Part shown: piece by piece, positions 13,551 through 25,060 of the stretch | Position numbering within the stretch: position 1 is the stretch's first letter | Layout: every line of letters starts with the position of its first letter | Assembly (NCBI RefSeq): GCF_040807025.1 | Contig: NC_090944.1 | Span: forward strand, 122,999,738-123,063,737 | Direction of reading: 5' to 3' | Origin: Struthio camelus | Lineage: Eukaryota; Chordata; Aves; Struthioniformes; Struthionidae | Length of the DNA: 64,000 nt | Made by a program: the position numbers and the translations under genes | The notes under the pieces: generated by a model | Databases searched by the model: none | What the model was told of the DNA's origin: nothing | What the model saw: the letters and a program-made list of their open reading frames with translations, nothing else

Positions 13551-13706
13551 CTCACCTATAGCCAGTGTAGCTGTTATTATCACTACAACAGGCTTTAAAA
13601 GCATAAATCGAGCAAAAGCTAGGCTGATGGTGTTTTCCCGCTAACTGTAGAGTCGATCCCCTTCCCAAGCTGCAGCCACATTCCCTGGAAGGAGGTTAGG
13701 CTGTTG

Positions 13707-15850
13707 CAGAATCACAGAATCACAGAACGGTTGAGGTTGGAAGGGACCCCTGGAGATCATCTAGTCCTGCCTCCCTGCTCAAGCAGGGTCACCTAGAGCA
13801 TATTGCCCAGGATCACATCCAGACGGGTTTTGAATATCTCCAGCGAAGGAGACTCCACCACCTCTCTGGGCAACCTGTTCCAATGCTCTGTCACCCTCAC
13901 AGTGAAAAAGTTTTTCCTCATCTTCAGATGGAACTTCCTGTGGTTCAGTTTCTGCCCATTGCCTCTTGTCCTGTTGCTGGGCACCACGGGGAAGAGGCTG
14001 GCCTCATCCTCTTGACACTCCCCCTTCAGATACTTGTACACGTTGATGAGATCGCCTCTCAGTCTTCTCTTCTCCAGGCTGAACAGGCCCAGCTCTTGCA
14101 CTCTTTCTTCAGAGGAGAGGTGCTCCAGCCCTCTAATCATCTCGGTAGCCCTCTGCTGGACTCTCTCCAGGAGTGCCATGTCTCTCTTGTCCTGGGGAGC
14201 CCAGAACTGGACACAGTACTCCAGGTGAGGCCTCCCCAGGGCTGAGGAGAGGGGCAGCATCACCTCCCTCCACCTGCTGGCAACACTCTGCCTAATGCAG
14301 CCCAGGGGATCCCATTGGCCTTCTTGGCCACAAGGGCACACTGCTGGCTCATGGTTAACTTGTTGTCCACCAACACTCCCAGGTCCTTCTCGGCAGAGCT
14401 ACTTTCCAGCAGGTCAACCCCCAACCTGTACTGGTGCAGGGGATTATTCCTCCCCAGGTGCAGGACCTTGCACTTGCCTTTGCTGAACTTCAGGAGGTTC
14501 CTCTCTGCCCAGCTCTCCAGCCTCTCCAGGTCCCTCTGAATGGCAGCAGAGCCTTCTGGTGTGTCAGCCTCTCCCCCCGGTTTAGTATCATCAGCAAACT
14601 TGCTGAGGGTGCACCCTGTGCCTTCCTCCAGGTCATCGATGAATGCATTGAACAAGACTGGGCCCAGGACTGACCCCTGGGGGACACCGCTAGCCACAGG
14701 CCTCCAACTTGACTCTGCGCCATTCACCACAACCCTCTGAGCTCGGCCATCCAGCCAGTTCTCAATCCACCTCACTGTCCACTCGTCTAGCCCACACTTC
14801 CTGAGCTTACCTCGGAGGATGTGATGGGAGACAGTGTCCAAAGCCTTGCTGAAGTCCAGGTAGACAACATCCACTGCTCTGCCCTCATCTCCCCAGCCAG
14901 TCATTCCATCAGAGAAGGCTATCAGACGGGTCAAGCATGATTTCCCTTTGGTGAATCCATGCTGACTACTCCTGATCCCCTTCTTGTCCTCCACATGCTT
15001 AGCGAGGACCTTCAGGAGGAGCTGTTCCATCACCTTTCCCGGGATGGAGGTGAGGCTGACAGGCCTGTAGTTTCCTGGCTCCTCCTTCTTACCCTTTTTG
15101 AAGACTGGCGTGACATTGGCTTTCTTCCAGTCCTCAGGCACCTCTCCTGATCTCCAGGACCTTTCCAAGATGATGGAGAGTGGCCTAGCGATAACATCCG
15201 CCAGCTCCCTCAGCACTTGTGGGTGCATCCCATCGGGGCCCATGGATTTATGGATGTCAAGTTTGGACAAAAGATCTCTAACCCGATCCTCCTCAACCAA
15301 GGGAGAGTCTTCCTTTCTCCAGACTTCCTCTCCTGTCCCCAAGGTCTGGAATTCCTGAGGGCTGGCCTTAGCAGTGAAGACTGAAACAAAGGCAGCATTC
15401 AGTAACTCTGCCTTCTCTGTATCCTTCGTCACCAGGGCACCCGCCCCATTCAGCAGCGGGCCCACGTTTTCCCTAGTCTTCCTCTTGCTATTGATGTATT
15501 TGAAGAACCCCTTCTTGTTGTCCTTGACATCCCTTGCCAGATTTAATTCCAACTGGGCCTTAGCCTTCCTTGTCGCATCCCTGCACGCTCTGACAACGTC
15601 CCTGTATTCCTCCCAAGTGGCCTGTCCCCTTTTCCACATTCTGACCACTTCCTTCTTCTGCTGGAGTTTGGCCAGGAGTTCCTTGCTCATCCATGCAGGT
15701 CTCCTGCCCGCTTTGCTCGACTTCTTCCTCAGAGGGATGCACCCATCTTGAGCCTGGAGGAGGTGACGCTTGAATATTAACCAGCTTTCTTGGACCCCTC
15801 TTCCCTCCAGGGCCCTACCCCATGAGATTCCTCTAAGTAGGTCCCTGAAG
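13707..15850 (-). mobile_element. CR1 LINE, 5'-truncated, relatively young
   Basis: A non-LTR retrotransposon of the CR1 family, inserted in minus orientation. Its 3' end lies at 13707 and shows the CR1 hallmark: the octamer CAGAATCA twice in tandem (plus-strand reading), followed by a third, imperfect copy. Next to it is a 3' UTR of about 85 nt with the familiar block GTTGGAAGGGACC. Upstream comes a long reverse-transcriptase frame, described separately. Homology stops near 15850, so the ORF1 region, the endonuclease part of ORF2 and the 5' UTR are missing, as in most CR1 copies. No flanking target-site duplication is visible, which is normal for CR1. High CpG content and a nearly open frame suggest it is much younger than the other two CR1 pieces here. 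It cannot move by itself. Confidence 0.95.
13793..15849 (-). pseudogene. CR1 ORF2 remnant: reverse transcriptase, one frameshift
   Basis: This encodes the reverse-transcriptase part of the CR1 ORF2 protein, which copies element RNA at a nicked target. The first open block runs from the truncated 5' edge (about 15849) to 14260; a Met at 15690 opens a 476-codon stretch. Numbering from that Met: NYRPVSLTS near 207, motif [10 protein letters not shown] near 277 with its aspartate, motif [12 protein letters not shown] near 334, and motif C FADD at 365-368. All three catalytic aspartates are present. Usual CR1 copies read FADDTKLGG; this one reads FADDTKPGG. Near 14310 two extra bases in a C run shift the frame, and the second block continues to the normal end at 13793 with no other stop. 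The endonuclease domain is absent. It is a dead copy rather than a host gene; expression is unlikely. Confidence 0.9.
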
Positions 15851-15863
15851 GTAGGTCCCTGTT
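15838..15863. repeat. Short tandem duplication at the CR1 5' junction
   Basis: GTAGGTCCCTGAAG is followed at once by GTAGGTCCCTG, so 11 identical bases recur at a 14-base period. The first copy is ordinary CR1 sequence (it encodes the FRDLL part of ORF2). The second begins exactly where CR1 homology ends. It may be a scar of 5' truncation and repair, or slippage after insertion. Confidence 0.7.
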
Positions 15864-16381
15864 AACGCCTACCAGCTCGGTACGGCAATAGCGTTAGTGT
15901 AAATCCTGCATAGGCACGACGCAAGGCAAAATCCTGCTCTCGGGAAGTCAGGGAAGCCTGTTTTTTTCCTGCCTTTACCGATATACGTTACCCTGCCCAC
16001 TAGGTGTCCCTGTGAATTAGGAAAACAGCCCACGGGAGCCATGGCTACATTCACTTCATGTTTTTGGCTTCAGCTGAAAAATATTAAAAAAAAAAAACAA
16101 ACCCAACAACAGCCAGGAAGTACGCCTGAAATAACTTTTTTTTTAAAGCTTCCTTTTTGAAGCAGCTCCAAATAACGCACAACACGCAGAACAGAAACGA
16201 GAGCTCTCCATCTTTCGGTGCACATTGACGGGAAGATTTTGGCCCAAAGGAATCGGGCTGCCCTCCCAGTTAGGCGATGACGTAAAGGGCTGCTCAGGAC
16301 CGAGGCCCGGGAGCGGCATCCCGCCCGGTTTACTTCTGAGTTCTGTAATTCAGGGGCCAGACAAATGATATTATAATCCCT
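15864..16381. other. Intergenic DNA, no gene recognised
   Basis: Nothing was recognised apart from short A and T runs near 16084-16096 and 16137-16145. Confidence 0.5.
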
Positions 16382-16470
16382 TACCTCAGTTTGCTCATCT
16401 TTAAAATAGACACTACTCTCATCTGTCTCCTCCACTGCGGAGCTGCGAGGTTAAATGAAGGGTGATAATT
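16382..16470 (-). repeat. MIR-like SINE/L2-type fossil
   Basis: The stretch CCTCAGTTTGCTCATCT followed by TTAAAATAGA, and later GGTTAAATGAA, follows the order of the reverse-complemented MIR consensus (CCTCAGTTTCC, CATCTGTAAAATGGG, GGATTAAATGA). It was identified from memory of the consensus, with high divergence and approximate edges. Confidence 0.55.
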
Positions 16471-16954
16471 TTCCTTTTGATTCCTAGTTAGAAGCATTTT
16501 ACTGCATGCAAAAAAAAAAAAAAATCTGATTGCTGACTACCAGTAGATGTTCAAGTCATAAAAAAAAGGCACATTTTGTGGGTAAATAGGGCTAGATGGA
16601 TGCAGGTTTCTATAACCTCAGGATAGGTTAGGCATTACAGGCATGTTCAGGCTGCCGCTGTAAAGTAAGGACCTTTTTGCTTGGTTAAGATTTGCTCCAG
16701 TAATCCCTGGAGAGTTTCCAGAGGTCAGGAGAGAAGCCGGGCAGAGAAGACATGAAAGGAAGCACATACTTGCAGATGCGGTGGCTTCTGCCAGCTCTTG
16801 GAGAGGGAGAGGAAGCAGAAGGTAAAACCTGAAGATATGCTGGGAATTTTTTTGTTTTTCAAAATGTTTTCTATCTGTTTCTGAGTTGGGAGAGGCAAAA
16901 AAGACAAAAAAAAAAAAAAAGCTGCTCGCTGCATGAGCTGGAGAAACTCATTCC

Positions 16955-17060
16955 ACATTTCTGTACTTCTGTTTCCTGATCTGTCAAATAAGGGCAACAG
17001 CACTTCCTTATCTCATGTTGATGCTCACTTATGTATAGCCTGAGATCCTCAGAGAGAAAG
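16955..17060 (-). repeat. MIR/L2-like fossil
   Basis: CTGTTTCCTGATCTGTCAAA, then GGGCAACAGCACTTCCTTATC and later TGAGATCCTCAG match, in order, the reverse strand of the MIR/L2-type tail found in amniote genomes. It lies directly before another fossil at 17115, and a run of 15 A precedes it at 16906-16920. Confidence 0.6.
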
Positions 17061-17114
17061 GAAAACACGTGGCAGAACAGAGTCTTGTGAAGCCACCGTA
17101 CAGGACAATTTTTG

Positions 17115-17345
17115 TATTAGGATTTCGGAGCCATCAATTGAGATCGAGGCCTATTGTGTCACGCACTGTACAGATACACTCCGAGAGACAATCCCTGCCA
17201 CAGAGGACCTACTCTCCGAATAGACACGGCATAGAAAAAATAGGAGAGGAATTAGAAATGAGTTGCCTGGCTCAGGGCTGCACAGTTTGGTCACGAAGCC
17301 AGCGGCAGAAGTCTGGTGCTCTGATTTCTAGCCTAGCGATCTGCT
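17115..17345 (+). repeat. Ancient L3/CR1-3'UTR or MIR-like repeat
   Basis: CACTGTACAGATACA, GAGAGACAATCCCTGCC, CTCCGAATAGACACGG and then GGCTGCACAGTTTGGTCACG and GGCAGAAGTCTGGTGCTCTG keep the order of a widespread amniote repeat (a GGCGCTGTACAAACACA block, then a GTCCCTGCCC block, then a CACACAG...GGCAGAGC block). The open frame across 17069-17389 simply passes through it. Family assignment (L3 tail versus MIR) is uncertain. Confidence 0.6.
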
Positions 17346-20300
17346 CATTCTCACGGATAACACTCCTGAACCGACTCTTGCTGTTCTAATGCTTATGGAG
17401 TGTTAATGGCACTAAAAATAATTAACTGTGACTTGATATTTTTAAGCAGTATGAACTTTACATGTAACCACACTGCTGCACACACGGCAGCGAACTCGGT
17501 AGCCCCAAGGGGACAGTCCCAGCTGAGGGAGCTCCAGGTCCTCACGCAGTCTGGAGGGCATACAGCTAGTGACTATAAGGTGACCTTCACAGCAGAAAGG
17601 CGATAAAATTAAAAGGAAAGGAGGAGGGCCCAACTCTTGTGAAACGTGGCTTTTGAAACACCTTCACATTTTGCAACACCTCGTCAAAAACTCTTTGTCT
17701 TAAAGACTTGAGAAAAGGCATAGGAAGAACCGTATTTATCTAATGTTAATCACCTAGGCAACTGGGAAAGCACAACTGAGCTTCACTTTCTAGTCTGTTT
17801 TATAATCTGTGAGTTCATTCAGACATCTTTTTAGGCATATCAAAAATGCGTGTGGTCCGGCTGCAAATTTGCATTTTTTAGAAGAGAAATTGTATCGATA
17901 AACACTCAGCTTGGTTTTGGAGCCTTTGCTTTATTCCAGGCATGGTGCGCCTACATGCACAGATAGTTCTTTAACAGCCTCCTGTCTGCATTAGTATTAG
18001 AGCGTCTCTCCTCATTTTAATTTCTTCTCCTGAGGATGCCTCCTCTGCGGAGCTCCAGGTGCAGCAGCAAGGACTGGAAAGACACCAGAGCCACAGGACG
18101 GTCTGGGAACGGCCCTTTCCTTTCCCAGTCCATAGGGGAGAGCTGAAAGCCTTTCCCTCAAGGCTGAAGGGTGTTGTGAAGGCTCTATCCTAAAAATGAA
18201 ATAACGCTGTGCATATGCAGACCTGAAGCTTATGTTATAACCACACAAAACAGCTTTCAGTAAGCTAAAAACAAGCCAGCCTGCGGTAGGGTCTTTAGGG
18301 TTCAAGTCTCAACTTTGACATATACCTTTGTCATGGGCTGGGTCAAGAAGGAGGCAGGAAGGCTGTATCTCTTAACAAGGGAGAAGAGCAAGGTCTTATT
18401 TTTGCAAGTGCTTCATTTGAATCTACAGTTATTTTTGTAAATAAGAGACACGTTAGTGTTAGCATCTGCTATTTTGCACAATTACAAAAATACAAAAGAA
18501 ATACACAAGGATTTAAAATACGAAAGAATTCACAGACAGCTCCTGCCTTCCTAAAAATAAGAAGAAAAGGTAAATTTTTCATTAGATTATGTGTCTCCTG
18601 TCCATATTGCTCTGTTTTTTGATAGATTTGCTTGTTTTTTCATGTTCTTTTTTTTTCCTAAATGGAAAAAAAACCCATCATACCAGACGGTCCATCCATA
18701 GCGAAAAAACATGGTTCTTTGGTAATGTCTTTGTTTACATTGTTTCAAAACCTGTTTTCCTTGAAAGGAAATGTTTATGAGGTTTGGCTTTTCTCCCTAC
18801 GTTTCCTAGGCAGAGTTGCTGGTAATTTGCTCTGCCTTCCTACGGCCAGTATGAACTCCAAATCATTAATTTTGTTCTATTCCGTGCAACAGATTTTCTG
18901 GATTTTCTAGCTCATACAATCATTTACAACTACGCAGAGGGGGTGTGAAATCCTAATATTCCGCTTGGGCAACACTTACAAAAACTTTCCCCTGACTTTG
19001 CAAAGACATAAATAATTACACAAAAGGTGCAAAGCTTTGGAGAAACAAGCCAAGTTTATGAGGCCTAGAAACTGAGGGAATTAGGAATTTTTCCACTCAC
19101 TCGGATGAATTTTAATTTGAACACTAGAACGTCAGAACACACTGAGCAAATGGGAAAACTGTGGAGCTATGGACACGTGACACTCTTTACTCCAAGGAGG
19201 CTATCAAAGAAGGCAAAGAGTAGAACGGGAACTAAATTAGATTCACTGCCGATCTCTTTTGGAAAAAAATATAAACCAAGAAGGAACAGGAAGAAATCCA
19301 CAACGACCAACCAAGCACCCTTTTATAGGGGATAAATTCATGGGGAAGGTGAGAGGAAAGTGATGTCTGGCCCAGCACAGATTACAGAGGCAAGCACGAG
19401 CTGCAGAAGGCACCACTGTTGGGGTGCGGACGGGAGCAGGATCTGGCTCAATATACAGGGACAAAAAGCAAAAGCCTTTGTAGATCCAACATGCAGGCTG
19501 CAACCTTTTTTTCTAAAGTCATACAACAGGAAGCAGGAAAGACCTGAAGGCCTGGGAAGTTTAGAAAGTGATAGGAAGTGATTTTGATATTCTTTCTTAA
19601 ATTTAAAATTAATAGAGATCAGATATATTGTTTATACACTAAGATGGAATGAAAAATGAAACACTCGAGGGTGAATCTCTGTTATTTTCCTAATTATAAT
19701 TAATAAATGAAATTCCTAATCACGCTGCATCTGCTTTTAAATTATAACGAGGACAATGACACTTACATAATGTAGCCAACTTTCAACACATGTGACGGCT
19801 CCAGGAAGTATTGGAATGCAATTATTCGCCAGTGGAAGCATTTGTTAACGTTTTAAAGCAGGTAAATAAGGATGCCATTTAATCATTAAGATGGATGTGC
19901 TCTCATGAGCCAGGCCCACCGATATAAAAGGAAGTTCTGTGTGCACAGCAACCATCATCTCCAAACAGACTTGTTGAACTTGGGCCCAGAAATTACGAAT
20001 AATTGAGCAGTCGTACGTGCAAAGACAGAAAGTGACATTAGCAGACAGAATGCGTTAAGATGGTGGAATAAAGGAGGGGAGCCTTGAACTAAAAGGGGGG
20101 AATTTGGGAGGGAGAAGGGCTTTGTGGCATTTGGGAGTAAGCTACACCAGAAGATCTCTCAGGCAAACGCTTTGCAGGAAAAAGAAAGAAAGCTAAAGCT
20201 GTGAGTTACAACCTGGTGTAATTTGAGACAGAAGCCATATGTGGTCATTTCTACTCCCTTGGCAAAAAACATCCTCCCTTAAGTCTTGATCAAGGAAGGG

Positions 20301-20949
20301 GTTGTAAATCACAGGAGAGGCAGGATGTGAAATTCAGGAATTTTCATTAACTAAAACCATAATTGGTAAAAAATGGTTTAGGACAGCCTATTAGCTTCTG
20401 CTTTGCTGTTCATCATTCTCAGAAGTTCTTAACAGAGTACAAGTCAGTAAGATGTCCAGCTGTCTATTAATAATTGATTTAATGTAACACATGATGTGTG
20501 GGTAATCTGTTTCCTTGTTCCTCAGTTTAATATAATCCATGAATCACCGGCGACCAGTAAGAGGTTGACTGACCACATGATGATAACCCTTCCCCTAACT
20601 CCAGCTGCTGACTTGCATTAAAGAGAGCTAGATGCCTACTAAATATTTTGTGGTTATAACAGCGATGCTGTGAGTAAAGGAGACGATTAGTGGAGTAAGA
20701 CAAAGTTCATCCTTGGATAAAAGCTTATAGCTCAGCCTTCTACTACTTCCAGTACTCCCAGATCTGCCCAACAGTAGATACTAAAATAACTGCTGTCAAA
20801 CGTAGCTCTCTCTCCTTTTGTCCCAGTATCTGTCTGTCTCAGACCTAAAGAAAGTTTAAATTACAAGCAGAGAAGTTGCTATTATTCCCAACATACTGCA
20901 ATAGGTATGAGTACCATAATATCTAGCCACCCATAATCACAAAAGATTT
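17346..20949. other. Intergenic DNA, no gene recognised
   Basis: No exon, RNA gene or clear repeat. Around 19670-19780 the DNA is AT-rich with homeobox-like TAATTA words, which could mark an enhancer but is not evidence by itself. Confidence 0.5.
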
Positions 20950-20954
20950 CCTAT

Positions 20955-21065
20955 TCTCAGCACCCTTTTAAGGTGGGGAGCTGCTACTCTTTCTATTTTA
21001 CTGATAGGGAAATAAAGCATGGAGAAGGTTTTGAGAATCTGGCTTTGCTAGGGCTTTTAATTGTA
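20955..21065 (+). repeat. MIR-like SINE fossil
   Basis: CACCCTTTTAAGGTGGGGAG, TTCTATTTTACTGATAGGG and AAATAAAGCATGGAGAAGG follow the forward MIR order (AACCCTATGAGGTAGG, CCATTTTACAGATGAGG, AAACTGAGGCACAGAGAGG). It is heavily diverged. The open frame at 20973-21191 overlaps it and is not a gene. Confidence 0.6.
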
Positions 21066-21954
21066 CTATTTCAGGCTCTTCTTTTTGTGAGCATATGTGT
21101 GTTTTTCACCAACGCCAAGATTTTCACTCAGTGTGTGTCACTTCCTTTGTTAGCTCCAAATGTGCAGAGGTTGAAAGGGCATCTTTGCTAGTGAAAACTC
21201 TTTCAAGGACTTTTATAAATCATTCAAACTTCTAGTTTAAAATGAGTTCCCTAAAATGTTTCCTTTCACACACTTCTTAGTGCCAAATACAAGCCCATCT
21301 GGAATCATTATTAATTCTGTTGAACTGTTTAATTCCAAGTACTATTGCAAGTGTTTTTTTTTTTTTTTTCAAGAAGAAAGACTTGATTCAGTATTTTATA
21401 ACCATAATTGGAATAGCGCATTAAGACTCAGCAGCTCATTTTTTTACTCCGGGAAATGGCAAGCCACACATCTTGTACTCTGTTACATTAGTCGAGCAAC
21501 GATGAAAAATTTGGTACCGTGTAGCTATCCACCAAGTTTAATTCTTCCTAGGCATTTATTTTCCACATACCCAGGAGTTAAAATGCTTTTTCTTGGGCTT
21601 CTTAAGCAGTTTGGAAGAGTTTTCTATGCATCTCCATAGAGTAGATCAGACAGAGAATTAGAAGCATAGATTCACTGAAATGTCCAAACAAAGTGCCAAG
21701 CATACTTTCCCATATACAAACTCATATCAAAATGTTAGTTTCTAGTTCATCATCAGAAATGAACCATTAAATTCAGTTTGCAAACAACCTCCACGTTCGC
21801 ATATTTCAAAAAAGAAAAAGGCAAAACTTGTGAACAATCAGCGTTATTATTGTACAAATCTACTAAATCAGCTTATTCTTGCATGAAACCTTGCTTTTAA
21901 ACTTGTGAATTATGTAGATTTATCTAGAATTTTGTATGCATGTGTGTTAGGGAA
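21066..21954. other. Intergenic DNA, no gene recognised
   Basis: A run of about 17 T lies near 21354-21370. The 127-codon frame at 21256-21639 (+) reads through it and resembles no protein family, so I treat it as chance. Confidence 0.5.
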
Positions 21955-22045
21955 GGGAACTGTGAAATCTTGCTGTCATTGATATCAATGGCACATTTCC
22001 CACTGACTTAAACGCGGAAAGATTTTCACTCGGGTCAGTTTAGAA
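21955..22045. repeat. Ancient inverted-structure repeat (L3/CR1 tail type)
   Basis: GTGAAATCTTGCTGTCATTG ... CCCACTGACTTAAACGCGG ... AAGATTTTCACTCGG has the shape of a common amniote fossil repeat in which a 'CATTGACTTCAATGG' module is repeated and flanked by GAAATCCTGGC/GGATTTCAC arms. At 21977-21990 it contains the perfect 14-base palindrome CATTGATATCAATG. Family name uncertain. Confidence 0.5.
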
Positions 22046-22509
22046 CCTCCCTGCATACTCCTCCATACCCAAGTGATGTGGGACACGCTTGGTTTATGTA
22101 CACGCTTGGCTCTTTGATAGCGGTGTGGGGTTGCAGAGCCAGCTCAGTGCAGTTAGGCAGGCTGGAAACAAAGAGTCAAGAGTGTATGGTCCCCCTGCGG
22201 AGGGCAGAGGTTGCATCCGCTGCCTCTTGTAAATGAAAGCAGCAGAAACTCTCATCCCTGGAAGAGGGTGGTCAGCATTCAGATACTGAATTCTGTAGGT
22301 ATGGAACCGGACCGTTTTGGAGAGATATAACTATAAATTCATAGCCATACTGTCCTGGCACAAATTAGCCTCGGCACTCATTTCTTTGGCAAAGGTGCCA
22401 CTCTTTGCTTTCCTTTCTGGTGGAAGGTACTGTGAGATGAAAGATATCTAAAATAAAGATATGAAGAGTGCTTTTCCAAGTGAATAAAACTCACTACAAG
22501 TATTTGCCA
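22046..22509. other. Intergenic DNA, no gene recognised
   Basis: Nothing was recognised in this stretch between the fossil repeat and the second CR1. Confidence 0.5.
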
Positions 22510-23730
22510 CAGAATCAGCCAAGAGTAGGTTGGAAGGGGCCTCTGGACCTCTGGAGTCAGTTCTGAAGTTAGATGAGGTTGCTCAGGGCCTTATGCAGAT
22601 GAGTTTTGAGTATATCCAAGCATGGAGAGCTTACAATGTCTCTGAGCACCTGCTCTAGTGCTTGATCACCCTCATTGTGAAGAATTGTTTCCTTATATCT
22701 AACTGGGATTTCCTTTGCTGCAGCTCATGTCCTTTGCCCCTTGCTCTTTTGCTGTGCACCTCCACAAAGAGCCTGGCTCCATCTTCTCTATAACCACCCA
22801 TTAGGTAGTTATAGACAGCAGTAAGATCCCCCCTAAGTCATCACTTCTCGAGGCTGAACAAACCAGCTCCCTCAGCCTCTCCTTGTACACCACACACCGT
22901 CCAACCCCCCGATCATCCTGCTGGCCGCCGCTGAACTTGCTCCAGTATGTCCATGTCTTCCTTGTACTGGGGAGCCCCAAACTGGACATAGTACTCCAGA
23001 TGTGATCTCCCAGGCGCTGAACAGAGCGGAATAATTGCTTCCCTCAACCTGCTGCCTACACTCGTGCTAAAACAGCCCAATACGTGGCTGGCTGCCTTCA
23101 CCCCAAGGGTACACTGCTGATTCCTGTTCCACTTGTTGCTTGCCGGGACCCCAGCTTCTTTCCTTCGAAGCCGCTTTCTAGCCCTGCCAGCCCGTGCTGT
23201 TGCAGGGCATTATTCTGCGCCAGGTGTAGGACTTTGCATTTACTTTTTGTTGAATTTCATGACGTTTCTGTCGACCCATTTCTCCAGTCTGCTGAGATCC
23301 CTCCGAATGGCAGCCCTGCCCTTTGGTGTACTGACTGTTCCCCCAGTTTTGTGTCATCAGTGACCTTGCTGAAGGTCCATCCCATTCCATTGTCCTGGTT
23401 ATTAATGAAGACATTAAACAGTATCGGATGCAGTAGTCACTCCTGAGGAACAAGGCTAGTAGCCAATCACCAACTAGACTTTGACCCGCCGTGCACTGCT
23501 CTTCGAGTCTGTGGTCCAGCTAGTTTTCCGTCCACCTTGTTGTCCTACCACTCAGTCCTTATCTCTCCAGCTTAACTCCAGGGATACTGTGGGAGACTGT
23601 GTCAACAGCCTTGTTAACGTTCAGGTAAACGTCATTCACAGCTACCCCCTTGTCCACTGAGCCAGTCATCTCAGCATTGCCGGTAGTGTTGTCCACAGTG
23701 TTCCTCACAGAGGTCAAGTGAAAGGAGGCT
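22510..23730 (-). mobile_element. CR1 LINE, degenerate 3' part
   Basis: The minus-strand CR1 3' end starts near 22510 (AGAATCA followed by GGTTGGAAGGGGCC). Reverse-transcriptase homology continues to about 23700 in several frames. Recognisable pieces include HLEYYVQFGAPQYKEDMDIL in the block at 22913-23101, and near 23340-23379 a motif C relic in which FADD has become VTDD, followed by TKLG. Stops and indels break the frame many times. The copy is therefore clearly older than the one at 13.7-15.85 kb, and it is also 5'-truncated. The upstream edge around 23700-23730 is blurred. Confidence 0.9.
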
Positions 23731-24959
23731 AATTAAATTGGTTTCCTGATATAGCTAATGTAGGCATGAAGACTTGATTGAATACCTCTGCCAAGAGACA
23801 ACTGCAAAATAAATTATGTTTGAAAATATTGCTACATAGCCATAATATCCATAAAGAAGGTTTTGGTGTATTAGTAATTAACTTCCCTGGAATACTCCCG
23901 TAATATTTGTGGTTCTTTAGACATAAGGAAATAATTTTCTGGATTTGGATCACTGTGTTAGTTAGTCTGACAAGCCCAAAATAAAACAAATTTTCACACA
24001 TCAATCATTAGCATATTTGCCTAAGAAACAGTGTGCAGAATTCAAGCAAAATCAACAGCTTATTCAAGTAAATACGTATTCATAATTATTCTATGTGAAA
24101 TATTGCTTTCTGAGTTTATGCACTGAATACTAACTACATTCCTAACAAATATACCAAAATACAGTTCTCCTGTTACTATGGAGAGGGAGAGGAGAAAGTA
24201 CTGAGCTTGAGGACTGATTGTAAAATCTCTGGAGTAAGAACAACATAGTGCGATTCCCTCATATACAAAGATAATAATTCAGCAGCCAAAGGCTTTACCT
24301 TCAAGGTTCTGGAGAGACAAATGGAAAGCTGCTGATGGGTTGGTCTAGAGAAATACTGAAGGGTTGTTTCATGGGAGAGACACATTCCATCATAGTAGGG
24401 GACACAAGGAGAAGGAAAGCGTGATTCTTAGCTGAGGTGAAACAAACATGGGGACAGCTTTGGCGTTAGCAAATATGCTACATCTTAAATTGATTCTAGC
24501 CCACTGTTCACAGTCGTCCCTATCAAAGCCAATCCTTTCCACATCTCCAGCAGCTCAGCTAGCAAAACCAAGCAAGCATATATATCCTTGAAGGAATCAG
24601 TATGCACGTGGGTGCACACACACACCTGCAGACACACAGCGATTTGATTTCTAATCTTCGTAATACGATTTTCTTGTAGCAAGCAGAATGCAGTTGCTCC
24701 ACTTCACTCCTCCGATGCATTGCAAGGAACTAGCATTACATGCCTTATTACCACGGGTGTAGAAAAACACAATGTGACCGCAAGTCACATTGATCAGAGA
24801 GCCAATAAGGCGAAGCACGCTCCCTGCAATATGGAGCCTGCAGAAGCATCGCCAAGGAGTGACTACAGCACTGCCAAGTGTCGCCGCAGTGAGGCACACA
24901 GAGACTCAAGACTGTGTTAAATACAGGATGGGGCATGCCGCATTTCATAATACTGCTAA
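23731..24959. other. Intergenic DNA, no gene recognised
   Basis: AT-rich with no recognised feature. Short CA repeats lie near 24617-24627. Confidence 0.5.
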
Positions 24960-25060
24960 AAATAATATTTTACACTTTATCACCTTTTTGCCAAGGATTG
25001 CTAAGCACTTTACACAAATTAATGATGTTCAGGTTCCAAGCACTCGTTATGTGCTAGTTT
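24960..25060 (-). repeat. L2/MIR-tail-like fossil
   Basis: Read on minus, TTTGTGTAAAGTGCTTAGC then AATCCTTGG, AAAAGGTGATAAAGTG and AATATTATT match the order of the amniote L2/L3-type tail (TGTAAAGCGCTTTGAGATCC, TTGGATGAAAGGTGCTATA, GTATTATTATT). It is diverged and the edges are approximate. Confidence 0.5.

Noticed and set aside
13803-15751. Several + strand frames of 60-125 codons across the young CR1
   Set aside because: They are antisense shadows of the CR1 reverse-transcriptase frame.
20973-21191. 72-codon + frame
   Set aside because: It overlaps a MIR-like fossil and has no coding features.
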